The position numbers and the translations under genes are program-made. The notes under the pieces are model-generated. The model did not search any database. It saw only the letters and a list, made by a program, of their open reading frames with translations, and was not told where the DNA came from. A stretch of DNA of 64,000 bases, taken from assembly GCA_002894685.1 (NCBI GenBank), contig NCRC01000012.1:47102-111101 (forward strand). The letters are read 5' to 3'. The stretch comes from Salinivenus lutea (GTDB lineage Bacteria; Bacteroidota; Rhodothermia; Rhodothermales; Salinibacteraceae). This document shows positions 46,718 to 54,533 of the stretch, piece by piece. Position 1 is the stretch's first letter. The number at the start of each line of letters is the position of its first letter.

Positions 46718-48457
46718 TTATACCTCCGCCCCCGCCTCCACATCCTCCAGCTGCGTGCCCTTCAGTCCCATCGCGTCGTAGGTGGCGCCCTCAAAGGCCT
46801 CGAGCGTGGACTGCACCTCGTCCATCACCTGCTTCGGCCCCTTCGGATAGTCCAGGTCCTCCCCGAGCTTCTTCGCGACCTCGGGCAGTATTTCCCAGCT
46901 GGGCTTGCAGTTGATGCGGTTCTCGTCGTTGTGCCAGCGGTCGAACGGCGTGCCGTGCTCGTCCTCGCGGTTGGTGCCCATCTCCATCATGAGCGTGCGG
47001 TTCACGCCCTGGATTTCCTTTGCGGGGCGCACGCGCTGGGCGCGGCCGTCCTGGTTCACGTAGGTGCCTACGGTCTCCACCACCATCGCGGCGGGGAGGG
47101 CCGCCGTGGCGCGGGGCAGCGTCTCGTTCGTCGTGTTGTAGTAGTGGAGCACCACGTCCGTGTCGGCCAGGTCGTCGGCCGAGCAGAGGCCCGAGCCGAC
47201 GGGGTCGTCCTCCAGCACGTACACCAGATCGTAGTCCCCTTCGGCGAGGCGGGTGCCCACCAGCTGCTCGTCGATGGGCTGGATGCCGAGGCGCTCGCAC
47301 CCCTCCGCGTTGGGCGTCTTGTCGTCGGTAATGAGCCAGTCGTCGCCCGCCCCCGGCTCGATGTGCGGGATGTAGCGCGGGGCGTCGGCGCCCACCGCGT
47401 CGGCGAGCTGCTTCAGCAGGTAATTGTCCTCGACGGTCGCCTGGGCGGAGCCGAGGAAGAGGATGCGCTCGGGATCCGCACTGCCGAGCAGGGCGGCGGC
47501 CTTGGCGAACGCCTGCTGCCAGTTGGCCCCGGCGAGGGTGCCGTCGCGGCGGATGTGCGGGCCGTCCGGTCGGTTGTCGTTGAACTTGTTGTAGACGAGC
47601 CGGTCCTCGTCCGGCAGCCAGTACTCGTTCACCTTCATGTTCTGCCGCGGGGTAATGCGCAGCACCTGGTTGTCGCGCACCCAGTAGTGACAGTTCGCGC
47701 CCGTCGCGTTCGTCGTCGTGATCGACGGCGTGGAGCTCATCTCCCAGATCCGCGCCTTAAAGCGGAAATCGGTGGACGTGAGCGCACCGACCGGGCAGAT
47801 GTCGATGGTGTTCATCGAGTACGGGTCGTCGAACTCTTCGCCCGGCGCCGTCATCGGGTAGTTCTTGACGCCACGGTTCGTAATGGAGAGCTGGCCGCTC
47901 CCCGAAATCTCGTCGGTAAAGCGCGTGCAGCGCGTGCAGTTGATGCAGCGCTCGGCGTCGAGCGTCACGCGCGGCCCCAGCTTCACCCGCTTTGGCTTGT
48001 GCACCTTGCGAAACTCGAAGCGTGAGCCTTCGGGCCCGTACTTGTAGGCCTGAATCTGGAGGGGGCAGTGCCCGGCCTGGTCGCAGATGGGGCAGTCGAG
48101 CGGGTGGTTGGCCAGCAGGAACTCCAGGTTGTCCGTTTGGGCATCCTCCACCTCTTCGCTGGTGCGGTGCGTCTCCACCACCATGCCGTCCTGCAGGTCG
48201 ACCGTGCAGCTGGCCTGCAGCTGCGGGAAGAACTGGATGACGGGGTCCCCGTCGTCGTCGAGCTCCACCTCGCCCGTCTCCCGATCCTTCTTCGGCATGC
48301 CCACCTTTACGAGGCACTGCCGGCAGTTGGCCGGGATGGACATGGCGGGGTGGTAGCAGAAGTGCGGCAGCTCAATCCCCTGGTTCAGGCAGAACTGCAG
48401 CAGCTTCTGGTCGCCCTCGTACTCGTAGGTCGTTCCGTCGATCGTGACAATCGGCAT
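46718..48457 (-). CDS. nuoG: NADH-quinone oxidoreductase subunit G
   Basis: Peripheral arm subunit of complex I carrying iron-sulfur clusters. 579 residues. The N-terminal 2Fe-2S ligands are in CYHPAMSIPANCRQC and a following Cys. The N4/N5 region has HPLDCPICDQAGHCPLQ and CINCTRCTRF...CPVGAL. In the molybdopterin-like part the N7 cluster cysteines are lacking (SITTTNATGANCHYW, WLPDEDR), as in mitochondrial 75-kDa subunits. It is the last nuo gene present; nuoH is expected next but the AT-rich island follows. It is separated from nuoF by 307 bp. Confidence 0.95.
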   Translation of the reverse strand: MPIVTIDGTTYEYEGDQKLLQFCLNQGIELPHFCYHPAMSIPANCRQCLVKVGMPKKDRETGEVELDDDGDPVIQFFPQLQASCTVDLQDGMVVETHRTSEEVEDAQTDNLEFLLANHPLDCPICDQAGHCPLQIQAYKYGPEGSRFEFRKVHKPKRVKLGPRVTLDAERCINCTRCTRFTDEISGSGQLSITNRGVKNYPMTAPGEEFDDPYSMNTIDICPVGALTSTDFRFKARIWEMSSTPSITTTNATGANCHYWVRDNQVLRITPRQNMKVNEYWLPDEDRLVYNKFNDNRPDGPHIRRDGTLAGANWQQAFAKAAALLGSADPERILFLGSAQATVEDNYLLKQLADAVGADAPRYIPHIEPGAGDDWLITDDKTPNAEGCERLGIQPIDEQLVGTRLAEGDYDLVYVLEDDPVGSGLCSADDLADTDVVLHYYNTTNETLPRATAALPAAMVVETVGTYVNQDGRAQRVRPAKEIQGVNRTLMMEMGTNREDEHGTPFDRWHNDENRINCKPSWEILPEVAKKLGEDLDYPKGPKQVMDEVQSTLEAFEGATYDAMGLKGTQLEDVEAGAEV

Positions 48458-48764
48458 GGTCGGCAGTCGAGTTGGGGACGCGGGCGGACCCGGTCCGAAG
48501 GATCAGTTTAGCGAAGGACGGCGGATGACCGCCTGCGTCGTGTAGCTTACACGAGCGGATGAGGTTCCAGATCGAGACGCGGACTCACGGGGTTTCCTCG
48601 TGCCGAAGTGGCGGTTTCATCCTGCTGGTGCCACTGCGAATCGCGGGGACAGTGGCGGACAACAGGCGATTGCGCCTGTCGGGGGCGCGCTGCCCCTTCA
48701 CAGCGAAGGGCCGACCCGGCACTGGCAAGCAGGACTCTCATTTTTTGGAGATTTGGCCGTGGGG
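48458..48764 (-). other. 307-bp gap inside the nuo operon (nuoF-nuoG)
   Basis: No credible gene on either strand. Two perfect hairpins are present: ACAGGCG/CGCCTGT (48662-48679) and CCCTTC/GAAGGG (48694-48710). GTGTA/TACAC occurs near 48539. The other nuo gaps are 40-180 bp, so this spacer is unusually long and structured. It could hold an internal promoter, an RNA processing site or an inserted repeat. Confidence 0.45.
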
Positions 48765-50126
48765 CTACTCGGTCGCCGCCACTGCGGAGTCGGGGCCGGC
48801 CGACACGTCGGTGCTCACGGGATAGACCGACGCCTCGCACTTCGCCTCGAACTCGTCGCGGAAGCGCTTGACCGCGGCCCGTATCGGGCCCACGGCGCCG
48901 TCGGCGAAGGCGCAGATGGTGCGCCCCCCGTCCATGTTGTCGCAGAGCTCGAGGATCAGGTCGATGTCGCGCATGCGGCCCTCGCCCTCGTCGATGCGGG
49001 CCAGGATGTTTTCCAGCCAGCCGGTGCCCTCACGGCACGGCGTGCACTGGCCGCAGGTCTCGTCCTGATAAAAGTGGGCCACGCGTCGGGTGAACGAGAC
49101 CATGTCGGTCTCTTCGTCCAGCACGAGCGGGCAAAACGTCCCGGTCCGCGAGCCCACTTCCCCGAGGCTCTCGTCATTCATCGAGAGGCCGTCAATCTGG
49201 TCGGCCCGAATGGGCGGCACAGAGGAGCCGCCGGGCACCACGGCCTTCAGGTCCTCTCCGCGCGCCATGCCGCCGCACACATCGTAGATCAGGTCGCTCA
49301 GCAGCATGCCCGTCGGGTACTCGTAGACGCCGGGCTGCTTCACGTGGCCGGACATGCCGTAGAGCGCCGCCCCCGGCATATCCTCCGCCCCGATGGTCGA
49401 GTACGCATCGCCGCCCTCCTGTACGATGAGGGGGACGTGGGCCAGCGTCTCCACGTTGTTGATCGTGGTCGGGCAGCTAAAGATGCCCTTCTGCGCCGGG
49501 AAGGGCGGCTTGTAGCGCGGGTAGCCCCGCTTGCCCTCCAGGCTTTCCATGAGGCTTGTTTCCTCGCCGCAGATGTAGGCCCCGGCGCCCTTGTGCAGAA
49601 CGATGTCCATCGAGAAGTCCGAGCCCAGGATGTTCTCCCCCACGTACCCGGCCTCGTAGGCGTTCTCGAGCTGCTCGGCCATGAGCGCAATCCAGTCCGT
49701 GTACTCTCCCCGGGTGTAGACGTACGCCGTGTCGATGTGCATCGCGTAGCCCGCCAGCAGAATGCCCTCAAACATGAGGTGCGGGTTGTACTCCATCACC
49801 TGCCGGTCCTTGAAGGTCCCCGGCTCGCTTTCGTCGCCGTTCACCCCCAGGAAGCGCGGGCGGTCGTCCGGCTCGGGCATAAAGGTCCACTTGACGCCGG
49901 TGGGGAAGCCGGCGCCGCCCCGGCCGGTGAGGCCGGATGCCTTCACCTCGTTGGTGATGTCGTCGGGCGCCACGTCGTCGTCCTCCAGGACGCGGCGGAG
50001 CCGGTCGTAGCCCCCGTGCTTCGTGTACACGTCCAGTTTGTGGAGGTCCTGGATCGGGGGCAGAAGCATGCGCTCGTACGAGCGCCAGTCGCCGGCCGGG
50101 CTTTGAGGGGATCCGTTCGCGTCCAT
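48765..50126 (-). CDS. nuoF: NADH-quinone oxidoreductase subunit F
   Basis: NADH-oxidising subunit with FMN and cluster N3. 453 residues. NADH/FMN-binding glycine stretches are GLTGRGGAGFPTGVKW and GAGAYICGEETSLMESLEG. The 4Fe-4S ligands appear in CGQCTPCREGTGW with a later Cys in TICAFADG. The ATG at 50126 gives the usual length; 26 upstream in-frame codons are not family-like. It follows nuoE by 88 bp. Confidence 0.97.
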   Translation of the reverse strand: MDANGSPQSPAGDWRSYERMLLPPIQDLHKLDVYTKHGGYDRLRRVLEDDDVAPDDITNEVKASGLTGRGGAGFPTGVKWTFMPEPDDRPRFLGVNGDESEPGTFKDRQVMEYNPHLMFEGILLAGYAMHIDTAYVYTRGEYTDWIALMAEQLENAYEAGYVGENILGSDFSMDIVLHKGAGAYICGEETSLMESLEGKRGYPRYKPPFPAQKGIFSCPTTINNVETLAHVPLIVQEGGDAYSTIGAEDMPGAALYGMSGHVKQPGVYEYPTGMLLSDLIYDVCGGMARGEDLKAVVPGGSSVPPIRADQIDGLSMNDESLGEVGSRTGTFCPLVLDEETDMVSFTRRVAHFYQDETCGQCTPCREGTGWLENILARIDEGEGRMRDIDLILELCDNMDGGRTICAFADGAVGPIRAAVKRFRDEFEAKCEASVYPVSTDVSAGPDSAVAATE

Positions 50127-50214
50127 ATTCCAGTGTCGGTTGCGAGTGTCGAATGACGGATGAGGCGGAGGCGTGAGGAGCGGCACGTGGCAGGGTCCCC
50201 TCACGAATCACAAT

Positions 50215-50892
50215 TCAGTCCATGTGCTCGGCCCGGGGCTGCGTCTGGTAGGCCTCCGTGGACTCCACGTCGGTCCGACGGTTGCCCCCCAGTTCCTCTT
50301 CGTCCTGCGGGAGGGTCATCGAGGTAAACGACGGCACCTCCCCGGCCCGCAGGCTCTCAATGAGGTCGTCGATCTTCTCGGGGGTGAGGTTGTGGACGTA
50401 CACCCCGTTGGTAATCTCCATCATCGGGGCCGAGCCGCACGAGCCCAGGCACTCGGCCTCCTGCACCGTGAACATGCCGTCGTCGGTCGTCTCTCCGGCG
50501 TGCACCCCCAGCTTCTCCTCCAGGTAGTGCAGGATGTCGTAGCCGCCGCACACCTGGCAACTGAAGCACGTGCAGACGTCGAGCACGTACGTTCCCTTCT
50601 CCTCCTTGTAGTACTGATGGTAGAAGGTGGCGACGCCGTAGGCCTGGCTGAAGCTCATGTCGAGCGTCTCCCCGCAGAACTTGATCACTTCCGGCGGCAG
50701 GTAGCCGAACTTCTCCTGCGCCAGCCACAGCACCTTCATGATCGCCGCCTGGTCCTCGGGGTACTGCTCTTTCCAAGCCTCAATCTTTTCCTCTTCCGCG
50801 TCCGTCCACACGAGCTCCTCGTCCGAAAATTCCGGATCCGGATTCTGATCCGGGAGCTCCACGATGGGCCGTTGGATGTCAAAGCTACTCAT
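50215..50892 (-). CDS. nuoE: NADH-quinone oxidoreductase subunit E
   Basis: 225 residues, thioredoxin-like 2Fe-2S (N1a) subunit of the NADH dehydrogenase module. Cluster ligands are CTCFSC (C-x4-C) and CLGSC (C-x3-C), separated by the usual distance. The N-terminus is an acidic helix bundle; a C-terminal extension of about 45 residues is Glu/Asp-rich. The ATG at 50892 is used. Confidence 0.96.
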   Translation of the reverse strand: MSSFDIQRPIVELPDQNPDPEFSDEELVWTDAEEEKIEAWKEQYPEDQAAIMKVLWLAQEKFGYLPPEVIKFCGETLDMSFSQAYGVATFYHQYYKEEKGTYVLDVCTCFSCQVCGGYDILHYLEEKLGVHAGETTDDGMFTVQEAECLGSCGSAPMMEITNGVYVHNLTPEKIDDLIESLRAGEVPSFTSMTLPQDEEELGGNRRTDVESTEAYQTQPRAEHMD

Positions 50893-50973
50893 TCTCTGAG
50901 GATGTATGTTCGAAAGCATGGAAGCACGGACGCAGGGGGACGCTCCTCCCGCTGCACGCCCGCACGGTCGCCC

Positions 50974-52320
50974 CTACTTGTCGGACTCGCCCATCACCGG
51001 ATCCATCGACGAGATGTTGATCACGGCGTCGGACACCAGGTCGCCCTCCAAGAGGTATTCGAGTCCCTGCAGGTTGGAGAACGAAGGGGCGTTGATGCGC
51101 ACGCGCCACGGGCGCCCGGTGCCGTCCGACGTGAGGTAGAACCCGAGCTCGCCCTTGGGCGACTCGATGGCGTGGTACGAATGCGCGCCCTTCGGCGGCA
51201 CGGTGCCCACGTCGGTGTACATGAAGTCGTGAATCATGCCCTCCATGGAGTAATACACCTCCTCTTTCGACGGGTAGGCCTCCTTGGCGTCGTCGGCGCG
51301 GATGGGGCCCTCCGTCATGCGGTCGAGGCACTGCTCGATGATGCGGATGCTCTGCCGCATCTCCTCCAGGCGCAGGTAGTACCGCGCCAGCGAGTCCCCT
51401 TCCTCCCGCACCGGGATGGTGAAGTCGACCTCGTCGTACTTGAGGTACGGCTCGAACCGGCGGATGTCGTAGGGCACGCCGGAGCCCCGCAGGCTGGGGC
51501 CGGTGAGGCCGCGGTCGATGGCCTCCTCCTTCGTGATGCGCCCCACGTCCTTGAGGCGCTCCATCCAGATGCGATTGCGGTTTAGCAGGTACTCCCACCC
51601 GTCCACCTTCTCGGGAAACGACGCCACGAAGTCGCGAATCATTTCGATGGAGCGCGGCGAGAGGTCCGACGCCACCCCGCCAATGCGGCTGTGGCTGACC
51701 GTGAACCGCGCCCCGGCCACCTCGTCCATGATGGCGTAGATCTCCTCCCGCTCCTGGAACGTCCACAGAAAGACCGACATGGCCCCCGCGTCCATCGCCC
51801 CCGTCCCGAGCCACAGGCAGTGGGAGGAGATGCGGGCGAGCTCGCTCATGATCATGCGAATCCACTGCGCCCGATCCGGGACCTCAATGTCCGCCAGCTT
51901 CTCCACCGCCAGGCACCACGCCACGTTGTTGGAGTAGGGCGACAGGTAGTCCATGCGATCGGTGTACGGCATGAACTCCTGGTACGTCTTGTGCTCCGCG
52001 AGCTTCTCGATGCCGCGGTGCAGGTACCCGATGTCGAGGACCGCCTTCTCGACGGTCTCTCCATCGATCTTCAGAACGCAGCGCAGCACCCCGTGCGTGG
52101 CCGGGTGCTGCGGCCCCATGTTCAGGATCATCTCGTTCTCCAGCGGGTCGTCCTCCGCCTCCGTGAGGGGAAGTTCGCCGTCGCCCCCCGCCGCACGCTG
52201 TTGTTCTTCGACCCACGTGTGCTTGCTCTCCAGCCGTTCGTAGATCGCCTCGTTGTGCTTCGGCCAGAACCGAAACTGATCGCCAAGGTCGTGCCCCGGA
52301 AACTGTGGTTTTTCGGCCAT
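50974..52320 (-). CDS. nuoD: NADH-quinone oxidoreductase subunit D
   Basis: 448 residues, 49-kDa subunit forming the quinone site with NuoB. Signatures: MGPQHPATHGVLR, DIGYLHRGIEK, YTDRMDYLSP, SRIGGVASDL and the C-terminal PKGELGFYL and SFSNLQGLEYLL. The N-terminal about 60 residues form an acidic extension relative to shorter homologues. It is separate from nuoC, not fused. The start is the ATG at 52320. Confidence 0.97.
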   Translation of the reverse strand: MAEKPQFPGHDLGDQFRFWPKHNEAIYERLESKHTWVEEQQRAAGGDGELPLTEAEDDPLENEMILNMGPQHPATHGVLRCVLKIDGETVEKAVLDIGYLHRGIEKLAEHKTYQEFMPYTDRMDYLSPYSNNVAWCLAVEKLADIEVPDRAQWIRMIMSELARISSHCLWLGTGAMDAGAMSVFLWTFQEREEIYAIMDEVAGARFTVSHSRIGGVASDLSPRSIEMIRDFVASFPEKVDGWEYLLNRNRIWMERLKDVGRITKEEAIDRGLTGPSLRGSGVPYDIRRFEPYLKYDEVDFTIPVREEGDSLARYYLRLEEMRQSIRIIEQCLDRMTEGPIRADDAKEAYPSKEEVYYSMEGMIHDFMYTDVGTVPPKGAHSYHAIESPKGELGFYLTSDGTGRPWRVRINAPSFSNLQGLEYLLEGDLVSDAVINISSMDPVMGESDK

Positions 52321-52389
52321 GCTAGTAGTCTGTGCGTTTGCGCGTCAGAAGGGTGAACGCGAGCCGTCGAACGCTTCCGCGTTCCACCG

Positions 52390-53091
52390 TTAGTCGTCGT
52401 CCTGCTCGACCGGGGGCTCTTCGTAGCTCTTCACCGGCTCGGAGCCGCGGGCGGCCGCGAACGGGTCCATCGTGAGTTCGCCATCGGGCGTCTGGGGCGG
52501 CAGGGGAAGGGAGCCCGGCACGCCCAGCTGCGGGAATTCCTTGCGGAGCGGATGGTAGTCGAAGTCCTCCGGCATGTACATCCGGCGCGGGTCCGGGTGG
52601 TCCACAAACTCGAACCCGAACATGTCGTACGCCTCCCGCTCGTTCCAGTTAGCGGCGCGGTAGATCTTCGTCACGCTCGGCACGCGCATGTCCTCCTCGT
52701 CGACGCGCACCTTCAGGCGGATCCGCTTCTGCCGCTCCATGCTCACGATGTTGTAGAAGACCTCGTAGCGGTCCTCGTCCTTGAAGTTGTCGATGCCCCC
52801 GAGGTCCGCGAAATACTCGAAGTCGAGCTCGTTTTTGAGGAAGCGGCAGATCTCGCGAATGCGCTCCTTCTCCACGTAGACGGTGTCCTCGTTGGCGTAT
52901 CGCTCCACCTCCAGGACCGATGCGCCAAACTCCTTGCGGAGCGCCTCAATGACATCCGGGATGCGGGTGGTGTCCTTCGCGTGGGCGTTCTCGGTTTCCT
53001 GTTCGGGACGCGGTGCGTCGGACGACGTGTAGTGGAACTGGAGCTCTTCCGGATCCTGGCTGTCGCCGGAGGGGGCGGGCGTGTCACTCAT
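52390..53091 (-). CDS. nuoC: NADH-quinone oxidoreductase subunit C
   Basis: 233 residues, 30-kDa peripheral subunit. Core motifs: FEYFADLGGID, RYEVFYNIVSMERQKRIRLK, PSVTKIYRAANWNEREAYDMFG and DHPDPRRMYMPEDFDYHPLRKEFP. An N-terminal acidic extension of about 45 residues and a C-terminal acidic tail fit a halophile. The start is the ATG at 53091; nuoB ends 41 bp upstream. Confidence 0.96.
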   Translation of the reverse strand: MSDTPAPSGDSQDPEELQFHYTSSDAPRPEQETENAHAKDTTRIPDVIEALRKEFGASVLEVERYANEDTVYVEKERIREICRFLKNELDFEYFADLGGIDNFKDEDRYEVFYNIVSMERQKRIRLKVRVDEEDMRVPSVTKIYRAANWNEREAYDMFGFEFVDHPDPRRMYMPEDFDYHPLRKEFPQLGVPGSLPLPPQTPDGELTMDPFAAARGSEPVKSYEEPPVEQDDD

Positions 53092-53132
53092 GGAGACGGA
53101 ACGTTGGTCGGGGCGGGCGGTCGCGAAACGGC

Positions 53133-53780
53133 CTACGCAAGGGCGGGTTCAGCGGACGAATCGTCGCTGTCCTCCTCCGCGGCGGTCGAGGGGGCCTCCA
53201 CCGTCACGTCGGAGAGGGTCGGCTTCTCGAACTGGTCGGGGAACCCGGTGCTGTTCTCCGGAATGATCGGCGCGTGCTGGGCCGCCGGGCCCTCCGCGTA
53301 GTCCTGGACCACAGAGTACTCGTTGCGGACCTTTTCCTGAATGTCCATCAGGCCGTGGAGCACGGCCTCGGGGCGGGGCGGGCAGCCGGACACGTAGACG
53401 TCGACCGGCAGAAAGTTATCGACGCCCTGCACCACGCCGTAGCAGCGGTGCATGCCCCCGGTGGAGGCACACGCCCCCATGGCGATGCACCACTTGGGGT
53501 CGCCCATCTGGTCCCAGACGCGACGAATCGCGTGGCTCATCTTGTAGGAGCACCACCCGGCCACAATCATGAGGTCGGCCTGGCGGGGGGAGAAGCGCAT
53601 CGCCTCACTCCCGAAGCGGGCCGAGTCGTACTTGGGCCCCGCCATCCCCATCATCTCGATGGCACAACAGGCCAGCCCCATCGGCATGGGCATCATGGAG
53701 TTCGAGCGCGCCCAGTTGAGAATGGCGTCCACCCGCGTCGTAAAAAAGCCCTGTCCGTTGCTCGAAGAGGATCCAGCCAT
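53133..53780 (-). CDS. nuoB: NADH-quinone oxidoreductase subunit B
   Basis: 215 residues, carries cluster N2 next to the quinone site. The ligands are the paired Cys in [11 protein letters not shown], the Cys in MGACASTGG and that in [12 protein letters not shown]. The Asp/Glu-rich C-terminal extension of about 45 residues is not usual. The ATG at 53780 is chosen over a GTG 14 codons upstream because it matches the family N-terminus. The gap to nuoA is 179 bp. Confidence 0.97.
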   Translation of the reverse strand: MAGSSSSNGQGFFTTRVDAILNWARSNSMMPMPMGLACCAIEMMGMAGPKYDSARFGSEAMRFSPRQADLMIVAGWCSYKMSHAIRRVWDQMGDPKWCIAMGACASTGGMHRCYGVVQGVDNFLPVDVYVSGCPPRPEAVLHGLMDIQEKVRNEYSVVQDYAEGPAAQHAPIIPENSTGFPDQFEKPTLSDVTVEAPSTAAEEDSDDSSAEPALA

Positions 53781-53959
53781 CGGTCTATCAGGAAATTCGG
53801 AATCGGAAAAGGTGACATTCACGCAGCACGTGCGACGGAGCGCACCGCCGAAAGACGCACCGACACTGCGTTAAATGCCGGTCTTCGCGCCCCTGTTTCA
53901 CCTCCTCGCAGAAACACCGCGACCGTCACAGTTGCGCCCCCGTGCCGCACGCCCTCAGG

Positions 53960-54331
53960 CTACTCGAAATCGAGCCCGCCCTTCTGGATGTCGTACAGGA
54001 GCCCCACGAGCAAGATGAGCCCAAAAAGGCCGACCACCGCCGTTACGCCCAGCCCCGCCCCGCTCTCGATGAAGGAGTGAAAGCTGGCGGCCCACGGCCA
54101 CATAAACACAACCTCCACGTCAAAGACGATGAAGATCATCGCCACGAGGTAAAACTTGATTGAGTACCGTTCGTGGGCGCTCCCCACCGGGTCCATTCCG
54201 CTCTCATAGGGCATCGTCTTGGTCCCGCTCGGCCGGTCGGGCCCCAGGTACGTGGCGGCGGCCAGGAGGGTAAGCGCCAGCCCCATGGCCAGCGCAATCA
54301 TGACGAAAAGCGGAATGAAGTCACCAAACAT
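53960..54331 (-). CDS. nuoA: NADH-quinone oxidoreductase subunit A
   Basis: 123 residues, membrane subunit of complex I with three helices (about 5-27, 60-85, 92-115). The conserved loop PYESGMDPVGSAHERYSIKFYLVAMIFIVFDVEVVFMWPWA is recognisable by its start PYESG and the acidic DVEV. It opens the nuo operon; the promoter must lie in the 202 bp upstream. The start is the ATG at 54331. Confidence 0.97.
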   Translation of the reverse strand: MFGDFIPLFVMIALAMGLALTLLAAATYLGPDRPSGTKTMPYESGMDPVGSAHERYSIKFYLVAMIFIVFDVEVVFMWPWAASFHSFIESGAGLGVTAVVGLFGLILLVGLLYDIQKGGLDFE

Positions 54332-54533
54332 GGGCGCGCAGGGCGGTCGCGAGAGCAGGCGCGATGGAACGGTACAAACGTGGGAGAATCCAGACTACGA
54401 CTTAGCCGCCGCGGATGCAACGAGACGGGGCGCAGCTGACGCCGAAGAGCGGGTGAAACTGGTTCTTCACAATGAGCACGACGACCGGAGGTGACGGCCA
54501 CCTGCCCTGTGCCCACCCCGCGTTCGTCCGCGC

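Noticed and set aside
48547..48840. 97-codon open frame between nuoG and nuoF
   Set aside because: Arg-rich, no start context, overlaps nuoF, and shows no domain; treated as a non-coding gap.
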